Shown here one piece after another: positions 46,201 through 58,564 of a stretch of DNA of 64,000 bases (positions within the stretch are counted from its first letter, which is position 1; every line of letters starts with the position of its first letter). Where the stretch lies: positions 1,860,001 through 1,924,000 of the forward strand of contig NC_079517.1 of NCBI RefSeq assembly GCF_000801105.2. The letters run 5' to 3'. The notes below the pieces were generated by a model that was given only the letters and a program-made list of their open reading frames with translations, searched no databases and was not told the origin of the DNA. This DNA is from Raphanus sativus. Its lineage: Eukaryota > Streptophyta > Magnoliopsida > Brassicales > Brassicaceae. A program made the translations under genes and the position numbers.

Positions 46201-47870
46201 TTTATTTTTGTTTATGTGTCCACAGGCTGCACCAAAACTAAAATGGGTCAACTTGAATCACTCAAGGAAGTTGATCACTCTGTCAGGGTTAGGAAAGGCT
46301 CCAAATCTTTATGAACTAAATCTTGAAGGCTGCACGGCATTGAAAACGTTGCATGTGGACATGGAAAACATGAAGTGTCTTGTTTCCTTGAACCTGAGGG
46401 GATGCACAAGTCTAAAGTCTCTTCCACGGATAAATTTGATCTCTTTGAAGACTCTCATACTAAGCGACTGCTCAAATTTTAAAACCTTTCAGGTTATTTC
46501 AGATCAGCTTGAAGCTCTATACTTGGATGGCACTGCAATAAAAGAACTTCCTTGCGACATACGTATCCTCCAGAGACTTGTCTTACTGAACATGAAAGGT
46601 TGCAGGAAGTTGAAAAGGCTCCCTGACAGCCTCGCTGAGCTGAAAGCCCTAGAAGAACTCCTGCTTTCTCATTGTTCAAAGCTCAAAGAATTTCCTCAAA
46701 ATGGGAAAAACTTGAGCCGTTTGGAGATTTTGCTTTTGGATGAGACTGCCATTGAAAAGATACCAACGATACTCTCAGTGCGACGTTTATGCTTAAGCAA
46801 GAATAATAAACTCACCCTACTTCCGGATCTAATCAATCATTGTCCTAAACTGCAATGGCTTGATCTGAAGCACTGTGAGAATCTTACACATGTTCCTCAG
46901 CTTCCACCAACTCTTCAGTGTTTAGATGTACGTGGCTGCAGCTCACTGAAAACAATTTCGAAACCACTGGTGTGTTCTATGCCGACGGAGCAGATCCATT
47001 CTAAGTTCATTTTCACCAACTGCAACAAATTGGAACGAGCTGCAAAAGAGGAAATTGTAGTCTATGCTAAACATAAGTGTCAGCTGCTATCAAGTGCACT
47101 CAAACGCTGCAACGGGGTATCTTTCTTACTTACTCCCCCCCCTTGATATATCTTCCTTTTGTTCACAGCTTTTTTCTTCATGGAACAAGGATTAATGGCT
47201 TATCTTTCTGTTACAACTCTCCCAGGGCTTTGTTCCTGAGATTTTGTTTGACACTAGCTTTCCTGGATGTGAAATACCTTCATGGTTTTGTCATGACGCA
47301 ATTGGATCTCTGGTGGAGTTTGAATTACCTCCTCACTGGAACCACACCAGGCTTTCAGGGGTAGTCCTATGTGTTGTTGTCTCGCTCAACAACTGTCAAA
47401 ATCATGCCAACTTGATGGTCAAATTCTCTTGTGAGCAAAAATCCGGAGAGTGCATTACTTGGAAGGTTGGTAATCTGATCGAACAAGACAATGAGGTAGT
47501 AGACAGAGTTGGGTCAGATCATGTCTTTATTGGCTACACCAACTGTCTAGACTTCATAAAATTACTTGAAGGCCAGGTTCCGCGTAAATGTGCTTCGACA
47601 AAGGCATCCCTTGAGTTTAGCGTGACAACTGGTATTGGTGAGGAAGCTAGGTTTGAAGTTTTGAGATCTGGTCTCAGTTTCGTGTTTGAACCTGAAGAGA
47701 TCAAAGTTCCAGTCCCAAGAAATGAAGACGTCGAAGGTAAGAGTAAAAGTAACGGAACTTCAAGTCCTAATGGTTGTTTGAAGGATCAACCAAATGGACA
47801 TGAATCTCCAAAGGGCCACTTTGAGACTTGTATCGAAAGTTACATCACATGTGAAGCACATTCTTCCTAA
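43283..47870 (+). CDS. CSA1: TNL executor CSA1 orthologue, 5 exons
   Basis: Exons 43283-43773, 44252-45422, 45832-46146, 46226-47116 and 47226-47870 join in phase to 1170 residues. Sequence and position match Arabidopsis CSA1 (At5g17880), the executor partner of CHS3. Domains: TIR (about 18-150; [16 protein letters not shown], catalytic-type WCLKEL retained); NB-ARC with P-loop [27 protein letters not shown] and a true MHD (VEMHDTLF); LRRs (about 555-930); and a post-LRR jelly-roll domain (about 960-1110; [12 protein letters not shown], then [11 protein letters not shown]). The kinase-2 motif is FVVLDGV rather than LDDV; Arabidopsis CSA1 also deviates here as I remember it. In the established model, the pair forms a complex and CSA1 provides the signal through EDS1. 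Nothing is broken. Confidence 0.95.
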
Positions 47871-48620
47871 ACAACTGGTTTTGTTTTCTACTCTTTTGTA
47901 CTATTAGAGAGGCATCTGCTTTCTATCCAAAAAGATCTTTCAGTTTATTTCTTCTTTCAAATTATTTACTCATTGAACTATTTGTATTGGTATATTTATT
48001 TTGAAGTTGTATCCTCTCTGTTCATCTTGGGTGATGTTTTCAGGGTTATACAGAATAACTCAGGATTTATAACAGGTTCAAAAGCGGGTTAAAGCTGTGG
48101 ACGTGTTTGTATAATTGAGCCATCGTTTTTTATTTCTTGGAACTGTCTCCAAATATAGACCGAACATAGATTTAAGAATAAAAGTGATCCTTAACTGAGT
48201 TATAACGTTCATATTTTTCTGACAACGTTTTTTCTGACATTCATCACTATCCAAAAAAAAAAAAAATCTCCCATTGCTACACCAGCAAACTGAGCATTTT
48301 GACTACAACTCTAGCATTAACCACAACAAAAACACATATTCAAACATTAAAACTCTTATCACACCAGTACAATTGTTAATTGAAGACATTATTATTTTTT
48401 ATTTTGGTGTTCGATCTGTTCATGTTGATATGCATAAAGCTGAGAGACATTTAAAACTTAAAACAGAGGAAGCTTTAAAAAAAGTTTACAGCTTAGTCCA
48501 ATCATTAACACAAGAGGAGGAAGGAAACATACAACAGAAAACAGAACACAATAACAGAAACAGACGCCAACAAAAGCTCTCAAACTAAAAGTACAACCAG
48601 ACCAGCAGTTAAACTCATAA
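47871..48620. other. Intergenic, 3' flanks of CSA1 and PSRP6
   Basis: The genes converge here. The + frame at 48274-48588 lies in the PSRP6 3' flank, has no recognisable domain and is judged chance. No repeats were seen. Confidence 0.6.
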
Positions 48621-48941
48621 CTATGCGGCAGCGCCTGAGACCAAATCTCCGGCGGCGGTGACACCACCGTCGTCGGAAGAAAGAGCGAGAGGAGACCAAT
48701 CCGGAGGGAGAGGAGGCAGAGGAGCATACACTGTAGGCTTTCTCTTAATGTCCCAAGGCTGAGTCTTCTTCGGCCTCGTCTTCCTGTGATGCGCAGTCGA
48801 TTTCTTCTGCGGCCTCGACGAACACTCTATCACCATTCCCAGTCCTCCTCCGTTGCCCAGTTTCGGAACTTGAAATTGGCGGAGAGCCGGAGAAGCAGCC
48901 ACGGTGGCGATTCCGGTGCCAAAGATCGCTGACACAGACAT
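48621..48941 (-). CDS. PSRP6: Plastid-specific 50S ribosomal protein 6 (cL38)
   Basis: A single-exon frame of 106 residues. The N-terminal 45 or so residues are Ser/Ala-rich with few acids, as in a chloroplast transit peptide. The mature part is very basic (RPQKKSTAHHRKTRPKKTQP) and continues WDIKRKPTVYAPLPPLPPDW, the signature of PSRP6. It binds the chloroplast large ribosomal subunit. It corresponds to At5g17870 and sits between CSA1 and CCX1 exactly as in Arabidopsis. ATG 48941 begins the transit peptide (MSVSAIFGTG). A longer antisense-side frame reaching 49278 belongs to another phase. Confidence 0.93.
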   Translation of the reverse strand: MSVSAIFGTGIATVAASPALRQFQVPKLGNGGGLGMVIECSSRPQKKSTAHHRKTRPKKTQPWDIKRKPTVYAPLPPLPPDWSPLALSSDDGGVTAAGDLVSGAAA

Positions 48942-51900
48942 CGTTTCGTCTTATCTTTCTGCTGGAGTGAAAGTGAGCCTCTAGCTTCGGATTAGAGATG
49001 TATATCTTGTCCAAGTTTTCGTTTATTTTATGGGCTTTTACATGTTTTAGCCCATTTATACACAATGTGTAATTGGTGGACTCATAACGGCCCATATTGA
49101 ACTCGTTACGCAGCATGCCTGCTTTGGCAAGTAGCATATCTAACTCATTATGGGTGCACGCAGCACGCCTGCTTGCAAGTAGCATTTCCCTGACGCAAAA
49201 CGGAATGGACAATCGCAGAAAAGGGCTGACGTAAATCAAGTATTGACAAAAATGATTTAGAAGTGTTTTCAGAAACACTCTTAGTGCAGAGATTGACTAA
49301 AATGTTGATTAATGTTTTACCGCAAAATTCGAGGTTTGATTCCTAAAAAATGTAATTCTTGCATATTAATAGTTACAACCTTTAAAAAATATTCAGCATG
49401 AATCTTATTTTAACAGACATAATTATCCGTTCGATAAATGTTTTTTAGTTGTTCTAAAAGTATAATAAAATCATAAATTTTTAAATCATAAAAATCAAAA
49501 TTTTGGATAACGGAAAAGATTTAGAAACTGATGTACTGTAGTTTAAATCTTCTCCGTTCTCTTTATAAATATTTTCAACCATTTACCGCTCCATTATATT
49601 GAAGTCTAATTTTTATGAGTTTGTAAAAGGTTCTTGCAACTTAAAATATATACTGATCTTAGACATTGGTTATACTGTTGTTTCTAAAAGAAAACGTACA
49701 AGAAAGCCAACTTGCACGAGACAGACTAACTGACATTCGAGTACATCCATTTGGTTTTAGACTTTTTTTAGTGGCTTTTAGGTTTCCAATGCTTTTGTTT
49801 CCCACATCCTCCTATCTAATCATGATTATGTATTAATTCAATATAATTAACACGCCTAAATTAGGCTTTAGAGTAACTACTATCACCAACATACATAACC
49901 AACTTCCTATATTCCACTCATATCTTGTCTATAATTCCTAAATAACGGCAAAAATTGCTTGCGATGAAAAATACTCTTCTTTACGTAGACTCAAAAACAT
50001 TTGCTAAAATATGGCCAACAATGAGATTACTCTAGTTTCATCTACGTGACTTGCATTATCCGATGCATTCACAGATTCACGTGCATCAGACTACCACCCC
50101 TTATTTTTCTTGTCTACAAATAGTTATAAGATTTTTTATTTACAATTAGTACTATATGCCTACATATCAACAGCTCAGCCATTTGATTTTTCGTACGAGG
50201 AGATTCTGTTGGTTAGACCAAATTTGGCATCGCAAACTTATGGTACCCATTGGCCATTGCATTATATACGTTTTGCAAACCTTATCCTTATCTTATTCTC
50301 GTTGAAATAATAACCGTGGGAGAAAGTTCAAAATAGTATAATACTAATTATTATAACCGTGCGTTATAAACTATATAAACGACTTTTGTTTTCTAAATAC
50401 CAACTTTAACAACTAAATTGCATAAGTTCAAAAATGTATTGACTTAACTACTATTGTTATGCATGAATATATATATATATATATATATATAGGTAGTTAA
50501 AATAATTATGCGCCAAATATATAATATGATATTGATATATGTAATTTACAATATAATTTAATTTTGGGTTTACGTATGCATGTATCTGTCTGTTTACAGG
50601 TAAGTGTCTTGTATGAACGCCTAATTCGAGCCATGTGATTTCTTTGTTGGGGTAAATTTTGGTACATGGACAAGAGGACCATATGAATCGACTGATCTCG
50701 TGTTCTTTGCATTATTGCAACTATTTTCTTTGATCAAAAAAATATTTTCTTGGAATAAGAGTTTATATTTTGTACTGCACTGTCATGCCAGCTAGATGAA
50801 TATACCAGGAATCTTTCGTTCCTTTTTTATTCATCAATATTTCAGTAGTCTTTTTTTTTGCTTCAATTTGGATCAATATTTCAGTTTCCGACCAAAATAA
50901 AAGAGATACTGATCTTGTTTTTGACTAAAGATACTCATCCTTGTTGGACTATACGAAATACGTGACTTCTTTGCTAGTTTGTATTTGCAGGTTTTTCTAT
51001 AGATGTTAGCCGATTCTTATTGATGCTAACATGTGTCATGAGCTATAGAATGTTTAGCGCCTCGTACTTGAATTCATTTTCACTATGTTTTTTTTCTCTT
51101 ATCAAGCTTTGTTGTTACCGATTTAACTTATAAACTATTTTCTAACTTTAAATAACATATATTGGAAAATGATTATCCAATATTTTCAGGCCACCTTAAA
51201 TATGTGTATATATTCAGGTCTAAACCATATATTATGCATTGGACAACTACGGTTTTCTTTTGTCATCTAACTACAATTTCTTCTTTATATAACTAAAAAT
51301 CATTAATCTAATAGTAAGGTTCTTCGAAAGGTAAGATATTATCATAGACTAAAAATAACAGTTATGTTGCATTATAACACATGTGACTACAAATAAACTT
51401 TATGTCAATCTATATTGAGCAAATATGCCAAATAACACAACTGCTAAAAGTACGAAAAGAATATTTAATTGCCCATATTAAATTTTTTCATGAATATGAA
51501 AACTACTCACGAAGATGAAAATAGACTAGTAACTTATATTCAGTCATCTCAATCTATGGATACAAAGAAGCTGTCGGTTTCCGACAAAAAAAAAGAAGAA
51601 GAAGCCGGCGGTCCGAAAATACTTCCAGTAATAATTTTTGTTTGCATTATTAATCGATCATCTGTTTTCTGTATAATTACACGTGTGTCGATATCTAATT
51701 GATATAATTCCATTATACAAGAAAATCGAATCATAAGAATGTGGACATGATTACGTTAGAAACTAATAAAAGTCGTGATAGGTTAGGATTACGTTGCAAA
51801 GATGTCTCGCTTAAACTTAAAGATCGACCTTTAGGTTTGGAGTTTTCTCCACGTTCCTAATCCTTCCAAAACCCTAGTTTCTAATTATATATCAATCAGA

Positions 51901-52762
51901 TGTCCACAATAATAGTGTAAGATTAATTTTAGGTCGCAAACGTTAGGCAATATATATATTGATGGCCGTCCAAAAGGAAAAACAGAATTATACCTAAAAG
52001 CCCTTGATGTTTTCAATTAGTTTTCACCAAAACAATGCTTTCAGTTTTTTTTTTTTTTTGTAGAGGGCAAGAATGACCTGAGTTGATGATCAGATAAACC
52101 ATTGACAGTCTTTTTCACTCACTTGAAAAGTTGTTTTTTTACTATGAACATGATTTTATGAATACTGCTACAACCTTAAAGTTAATTAGTTAGCTAACTG
52201 CGACATTTTCTACTACTTCATAAATCATTAAATACATTATTTGACTAGTGACACAAATATCTCAGCACACATGATTTAGATGCCTCGTGAGTACTTTTTC
52301 GGTAATATATATTTAATTCAAGTTTTGATCGGTATAGTATATTTTATGGGAAATTATTACGTTTCTAATACTAGCCACACAATTATTTCTACACTACAAA
52401 TTTAGTTTGCGAGTTGGACCATTTAAATAACAAAATCATTATACGAGAATATATCGTAAAATCAATAATAGATTAAAAATGTTTTATGAAAACACTTTAT
52501 CAACTTCGATTTTTCTTCCTTGTTTAAATAATTGAATATAACCTCCCCCACTTAGTTTTCCACATAAAAAGACAATAGTTTTCTCCGCCCACACCCGAGT
52601 GAAAAAAAAAGAATCTTATATTTTGCGAAGTATTTTATCATCAAAAAAATCTACATAGAAAAATAAACCAACATAACAACGACATCATTCTTTCATTATA
52701 ATATCAAAAAACCTAACACCCTTCATTATTTGTTCCCACTGCAAACCAATTTGCTTCCTTGA
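48942..52762. other. Intergenic region between PSRP6 and CCX1
   Basis: A 3.8-kb AT-rich stretch with no supportable gene. It holds a TA microsatellite at about 50468-50491. Short frames (50110-50310, 51469-51702) show no known domain. It contains the promoters of both flanking genes. Confidence 0.55.
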
Positions 52763-54490
52763 ATGGCAAGTCTTTTCTCCTCACCTCTCACCTCACGTTC
52801 TCTCTCTCTTCTCATCAACCTCTTCTTCATCTTCCTCATCTATCTCCATTTCGCTTCACCAAATCCTCCTCACTCTGGATCAATCAACGACCTGAACTCT
52901 CTCGCCGGCGGTGACAGCTGCAGCGAGGGACTCGCCGCCCTTGACGACCACCGGTCCAGGTGTTCTTACATAAGCTCTCAATCAAAATGTGGCCAACAAG
53001 GTTACGTAGACTATCTCAAGATCTTCTTCTGTGTGTTCGGAGAATCCCCTGTTTTGGGCCATCTAGTTTTATCCATCTGGTTGTTTGTTCTGTTCTACTT
53101 GCTCGGAGACACGGCCGCGAGTTACTTCTGTCCTTCTTTGGACAGCTTGTCTAAGGTCTTGAAGCTGTCTCCTACCATGGCTGGAGTTACGCTTCTCTCT
53201 CTCGGAAACGGTGCGCCGGATTTGTTCTCGAGCGTTGTCTCTTTCACGAGGTCGAACAACGGCGACTTTGGACTCAACTCTGTTTTAGGCGGTGCGTTCT
53301 TCGTCTCTAGCTTCGTTGTCGGGACGATTTGTCTCCTGATTGGGTCTAGAGATGTCTCTATCGACAAGTACAGCTTTATCCGCGATGTGGTTTTTCTACT
53401 GGTCGCTCTTTGTTGTCTCGGCCTGATCGTTTTCGTCGGCAGAGTAACCATTTGGGTCGCACTTTGTTACCTCTCCATTTATCTACTCTATGTCGGGTTC
53501 TTATCGGCTTCGCATTTCTTGGACCGCAAGAAACCTATATCCAATCAAATTCTTCGTACTAAAGAGGATTTGGCCGAGATGGGCGTTCCATTCCTCAGCT
53601 ATATCGATGAGGAGAAGCCCTTACCGCCGCAAAAAGTTGTTCGAGAATCAAGAACTCAAGAACAAGAATTCAAGATTGTGATTCTTGAATTGCCGCCAAA
53701 GCAGCCGTCTTGCTTCTCGGTGCTAGTGAGCATCGTAGGACTGCCTCTATATCTCCCACGCCGGCTCACAATTCCCGTGGTCAGTGAAGAGAAGTGGTCA
53801 AGGCCTTGCGCGGTTGTTTCCACAGCCATCGCGCCTGTTCTACTAACCGAGCTTTATTGTTCTCATTACAGCGGGTCCAAAAGAAACCTAACACTATACG
53901 TAATCTCTGGAATAATCGGTTTATTCTTTGGTGTCTTAGCCTACTTGACGACGGAAAAGTCTCGGCCACCAAAAAAATTCTCACTGGTTTGGCTTCTAGG
54001 CGGCTTCACAATGAGTGTGACATGGACATACATCATAGCACAGGAGCTAGTCTCATTGTTAATATCCCTAGGGGATATCTTTGGCATTAGTCCTTCCGTG
54101 TTAGGACTAACCGTACTAGCTTGGGGAAATTCTCTAGGAGATTTAATAGCCAACGTGACCGTGGCGGTTCACGGAGGTAGCGATGGTGCGCAGATAGCAC
54201 TTTCCGGGTGCTATGCAGGTCCACTATTCAACACGGTGATTGGACTAGGCGTGCCACTTGTCATGACTTCTTTGGCTGAATATCCTGCGGTCTATATCAT
54301 TCCAAGTGACAATTCGTTGCTTGAGACACTAGGGTTCTTAATGGTAGGCTTGCTTTGGGCACTTGTGATAATGCCAAAGAAGAAGATGAGGCTTGATCGG
54401 CTTGTCGGTGGCGGATTACTCGCTATTTACCTATGTTTCTTGTTCTTGAGATTGGCTAGGGTTTTCGGAGTGCTTGATATCGACCGGTGA
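52763..54490 (+). CDS. CCX1: Cation/calcium exchanger 1 (CaCA superfamily)
   Basis: An intronless frame of 575 residues. A hydrophobic signal or first membrane helix (about 13-31) precedes a cysteine-containing lumenal loop (C53, C67, C76, C90) typical of plant CCX proteins. About a dozen membrane segments follow. The two CaCA alpha-repeat motifs are clear: GNGAPDLFSS (about 148-157) and AWGNSLGDLIANV (about 450-463). A hydrophilic loop in the middle contains EEKPLPPQK. Family members exchange cations (Ca2+, K+, Na+, Mn2+ depending on the member) for protons or other cations at endomembranes. It matches At5g17860 (CCX1/CAX7). CCX2 follows, tail to tail. The ion actually moved cannot be read from the sequence. 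Confidence 0.92.
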   Translation: MASLFSSPLTSRSLSLLINLFFIFLIYLHFASPNPPHSGSINDLNSLAGGDSCSEGLAALDDHRSRCSYISSQSKCGQQGYVDYLKIFFCVFGESPVLGHLVLSIWLFVLFYLLGDTAASYFCPSLDSLSKVLKLSPTMAGVTLLSLGNGAPDLFSSVVSFTRSNNGDFGLNSVLGGAFFVSSFVVGTICLLIGSRDVSIDKYSFIRDVVFLLVALCCLGLIVFVGRVTIWVALCYLSIYLLYVGFLSASHFLDRKKPISNQILRTKEDLAEMGVPFLSYIDEEKPLPPQKVVRESRTQEQEFKIVILELPPKQPSCFSVLVSIVGLPLYLPRRLTIPVVSEEKWSRPCAVVSTAIAPVLLTELYCSHYSGSKRNLTLYVISGIIGLFFGVLAYLTTEKSRPPKKFSLVWLLGGFTMSVTWTYIIAQELVSLLISLGDIFGISPSVLGLTVLAWGNSLGDLIANVTVAVHGGSDGAQIALSGCYAGPLFNTVIGLGVPLVMTSLAEYPAVYIIPSDNSLLETLGFLMVGLLWALVIMPKKKMRLDRLVGGGLLAIYLCFLFLRLARVFGVLDIDR

Positions 54491-56188
54491 ATTTTAAAGT
54501 CTTTGTGAATTTTGTAATAGTTGATTGTTAAAAGAAGAAATTTGCAAATAGATTAAAGTTGTGGGGTCATAATATTATTCCACAAATTTTATTTATTGTG
54601 AAATACTATTGAGAGGGATGGCTAACTTTGTGTGTTGGTGAACATTCATTATCTGTCAAACTTAGTACCTCACTAGAATTAAGAAAGTATTGGCATGTTG
54701 TTCCAGGTTCATTGTTCATAGATTGTTAAGTATATACAGTACATCATTAGTATACATTTCTACTACTACTAATTAAGATCAAAGCTCTGTTGACCTGATG
54801 ATTTTATTTACCAAGAATATCAAACATTTGAAAAGGTCTAGCGAAGTCTATAGTTTAATCTAAGGCCCAATGAAACGACTAAGTACTATATATATGAACC
54901 AGCTATGTGAATTTTTTTCTTTTTTTTTTTAGAAAACCTGCTATGTGAATTAAGATCAAGTTTTATTCGAGTAAATTTATACCGCAAATTAAACAGTATA
55001 AATCACACTCAAATGAGACTCTTGATCTTATTAAACTATATGACTGGGCACTGACCATAATTTTATGTAAAAGTAAATTTTATCTTGTAAATAAGGTATA
55101 ACTGTTTGGCTGATTGTGGTTTTGGCTCAACGTATTAATTAAGAAGACAAACCTCTTACTTAAACTAAAAGGTCTCAGTTAGGTGAAATCAACCGGAGTG
55201 AAATCAGATTTTACCTAATTAAATGTAAAGCCCCTAATCAACTTAAATAATAAGGAACATTGCTAAGTGTCACATTGTATTTTTAATTATTAGAAAAGGC
55301 CAAAAAATTGGATTTATCCTAACTCCATAGAAACAATTTGCAGACAAACAAGAAAAATGTGCTAAATTATTATGCACACGACTCATGAGATAAGGAAATT
55401 TAATATAATAGAAAAAAATAACAAGAAAAAACACATCTTATCTTAAGTTTTTTATAATGCAAACTGGCTAAAAGGGACAAGTATTGTCCATTCAACTTTT
55501 TTTTTGCCATCTACTGATTTTATTAATAGTATTGTCCATTCAACTAACTCCCACACTACTGGAATTAAATGGACTCCAATAATAATTCCCTGTGAAATAA
55601 ATCAAATATATTTCCATGAAAGAAAACAAAATACACTATCAACAGGACATACAAGACTGTGGATATGTTTACTGATTACTTCATGCATGAGTAGAGATTG
55701 TTGTCTCGTCGAGTATCTGACACCTATTCAAATTTAGCTACTCAATTTGAATTCCATAACTATAAAATTCATTATACATTTATGTACTATTCATATCCAT
55801 CCTGTAGAGCCACTTCATTTTTCAATGAGCTCAAAAGCCATCCATAACTCAAGCAGTCAAGTGAATCATTGATGGAAGTTAAAAAAAAAAAAAAATTCTA
55901 TTTAAATACAAGAGAAAAAGTTTTACTGAGGATTGACCCAGTAGACCAAGTGGCCTATAAATTCAAAAGATACAAACTTGAATCAGAGATTAGTAGGATG
56001 GACGATCATTGATGGAAGTTAAAACCATAACACTGTATCAACCATGACTGTATCCATTTATGTTGAAAAAATCTATGTTATTAAATCTACACAACAAAAT
56101 TGATTCACTTCACAGTGTAGACGATCATACAAAAGTACAAACACAGTTACACAAGTTACATATGAAACTGTGAGTTGAAATCAAAAGG
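54491..56188. other. Intergenic region between CCX1 and CCX2
   Basis: AT-rich 3' flanks of two convergent genes. A 20-base direct repeat, ATCATTGATGGAAGTTAAAA, occurs at 55865-55884 and 56005-56024 and brackets about 120 bases, possibly a short insertion. No gene is seen. Confidence 0.55.
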
Positions 56189-57844
56189 TTAGTGAGAATC
56201 TCCAACTGTTTGTACAATTCTTATAGACAACGAAGCCAAGTAAATAACCAAAAGCCCTATACCCATCACACCACCAAGCCTCATTCTATTACTAAACAGA
56301 ACCAAGAACGACCAAACCAGTCCTACCACCAGAAACCCAAGACTCTCCAACACGCGAGGATCCGTCTTTATCACAATACTCGACGGATAAATCTCCCACG
56401 CGCATCCCACAAGCGACACCCCTAGAGCAAACAACGTATTAAAGATAGGACCAGCGTAGCATCCCGACACAGCCACCTGAGCTCCTTCGTCCCCATCGTG
56501 CAGCGCCATCGTCACGTTGGTTATAAGATCTCCTATCGAGTTCCCCCAAGCGAGAACCGTGAGGCCCAAGATCGAAGGGCTTACACCGAAGATGTAACCT
56601 AGCGAAGTCAAAAGCGCGACCAGCTCTTGCGCTGATATGTAACTCCACGTCATGCTCATCACAAACCCTCCAGCTAACCAAGGTAGTAACCACTTCTTTG
56701 GCGGGTTTGACTTCTTCGTCGTGGCTCCTGCGACAAAACCAAGAACTATACCGACCAAACATCCAACTAGATAAACAATCTCCACCTCGAAACTTGTCGG
56801 ATTCCGCTTCCAGTTCCATAGAAACGACAAGAGAACCGGAGCAAACGTAACCGAAGCAACAGCTATCGGTTTAGACCATCTGTCTTCACTCACGACAGGT
56901 ATAGTCATTCTCCTCGGCAAGTAGAGAGGCAAAGTAACAACCCAAACCACTAACTTCCAGTAACATCTCCCATCATCAACAACAACAACAACATCATCAT
57001 CAAGATCGTCTCTCTGCTCCAAGATTGGTTCACTAAGACTACTACTACTACCCCTTTTATGAACCGACTCGACATCAAACTCGCAGCCACTCTCTCCACC
57101 AAACCTCCAAGAGAGATACACAAAGGCAACGTACACAGCGTACAGAGAACAGAACCCGAGAGCTCCCCAGAGATTGATCTTCCCGTAGACCAAGATCAAA
57201 GCCAAGGAGCCAACCGCAGCGCAGAAGAAGCAAACGTCTCTTATGAAAGCAGACCTCTCTATCCTAACCTTTCTCCTATGCAACGAAACGCTTATAACCC
57301 CAACGACCACGCAGGTGACGAAAGCAGAGCCTCCCACGACAGTGTTGAGACCAACGTCGTAAGTACCACCCTTTGACTCCCCCATGAAAGAGACCAAACT
57401 AGCGAACAGATCAGGAGCGCCGTTACCGAGAGAGAGAAGAGTCACACCCGCAACGGTCGGTGACAAATTTAACAGCTTCGAGAGAGACTCGAGAGACGAG
57501 CAGAAGTACTCGGAAGCTGTGTGGCCCAACACGTAGAACAGAACGAGGAGCCAGAGGAAGAGAAGGGACTGACCCAGTACTGGGAACCCATCGAAGTTGC
57601 AATAGAGGAAGGAGAGGTAGTCGACGAAGCCTTGGCTCGCGCAACGGTCGATTGATTTCAGGTAAGAGCACTTTGATTTGTAGTCGTGGAAGTGCTTCAG
57701 GGCGCTGCAGTCACTGTCTGAATTAGGTCTCAGGGCGCTGCACTCACCGGGGATTGCGAAGAGGAGACAAGAGAGGATGAGGAGGAGGAGGAATGTGATT
57801 TTCGAGTGACCGGAACGGATTGAAGAAAATGGATATCCCATCAA
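56189..57844 (-). CDS. CCX2: Cation/calcium exchanger 2 (CaCA superfamily)
   Basis: An intronless minus-strand frame of 551 residues, paralogous to the neighbour CCX1. The N-terminal hydrophobic segment (about 14-34) is followed by the cysteine loop (C46, C59, C68, C82). The alpha-repeat motifs are NGAPDLFAS (about 141-149) and AWGNSIGDLITNV (about 428-440). The central loop is acidic (RDDLDDDVVVVVDDG). It matches At5g17850 (CCX2/CAX8), which published work places at the ER with a role in Ca2+ balance under salt and drought. The start MMGYPFSS is the first ATG of the frame; a second ATG follows directly. Confidence 0.92.
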   Translation of the reverse strand: MMGYPFSSIRSGHSKITFLLLLILSCLLFAIPGECSALRPNSDSDCSALKHFHDYKSKCSYLKSIDRCASQGFVDYLSFLYCNFDGFPVLGQSLLFLWLLVLFYVLGHTASEYFCSSLESLSKLLNLSPTVAGVTLLSLGNGAPDLFASLVSFMGESKGGTYDVGLNTVVGGSAFVTCVVVGVISVSLHRRKVRIERSAFIRDVCFFCAAVGSLALILVYGKINLWGALGFCSLYAVYVAFVYLSWRFGGESGCEFDVESVHKRGSSSSLSEPILEQRDDLDDDVVVVVDDGRCYWKLVVWVVTLPLYLPRRMTIPVVSEDRWSKPIAVASVTFAPVLLSFLWNWKRNPTSFEVEIVYLVGCLVGIVLGFVAGATTKKSNPPKKWLLPWLAGGFVMSMTWSYISAQELVALLTSLGYIFGVSPSILGLTVLAWGNSIGDLITNVTMALHDGDEGAQVAVSGCYAGPIFNTLFALGVSLVGCAWEIYPSSIVIKTDPRVLESLGFLVVGLVWSFLVLFSNRMRLGGVMGIGLLVIYLASLSIRIVQTVGDSH

Positions 57845-58564
57845 TCAGGTGAAACCTGGAACTCAGCAAAAAAACAGAGCAAAAACAGAGCAACCGGATC
57901 AAAAAACAGAGCAAATTACCAAAGGTGGGATTTTTATAAAGGGAGAGAGAAATCTATTGATGGGTTTGCCTCAACAGATCACGAAACGACATAAAGCACT
58001 GACCTTTTTATTAAGATTTGGATAAAGCAAAGAAGGAAGGAATCTACTGGATTGCGGAAGAGTTCTCGTAGCAAAGAAGACACCAACACCCACAAACACA
58101 CGGGACATCATCTCTTATACCCACCCTCCTTATCGGTCAATCTTTGAAAGACATGAAACAAAAAGGAAAAAATATAAAATGGCGAATTGCTGGAATTTAC
58201 AGTTAACCCTAAGGAAGGTAAACTATTTACGGGTTTTACCAAGTTTAACCGGAGGGAAAACCGAATCGAATTGAAATACGAACCAAAGATCATAAATTAG
58301 ACTTAACCGTCCCCAATCCAACTTAAACCCTCCGATCCAATCTCGATTTTAACCATCTCGAACCCGAATCCAAATAACCACTCAATTTCGATTTAAACCA
58401 AGTGGAGTCTCTCCAATTTCCCCTTTATTCTTTATTTCTATTTCTCCCTCCCCCCCTCTCTCTCAAACGGTTTCCCCTAAATTCGAAAACGTATCCCAAC
58501 CCTAGAACATCCCACTTCGATTCCTTCGATTTCCCTTCGATTATTCACCGAAAACGTGTGAATC
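57845..58564. other. Divergent promoter region between CCX2 and the DUF1985 gene
   Basis: 720 bases without coding. From about 58290 the sequence is rich in AACCG/CCGAAT words, and a CT-rich run lies at about 58441-58466 before the DUF1985 start. Confidence 0.5.

Noticed and set aside
48274..48588. Plus-strand frame of 104 codons after CSA1
   Set aside because: Not recognisable, AT-rich and antisense to the PSRP6 3' flank.
48745..49278. Minus-strand frame of 177 codons overlapping PSRP6
   Set aside because: A different phase from PSRP6, with no domain. The PSRP6 frame has the clear family signature.
55929..55990. tRNA-like A-box and B-box spacing
   Set aside because: No cloverleaf could be drawn, the B-box match is weak and there is no T-run terminator. 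At most a decayed SINE.
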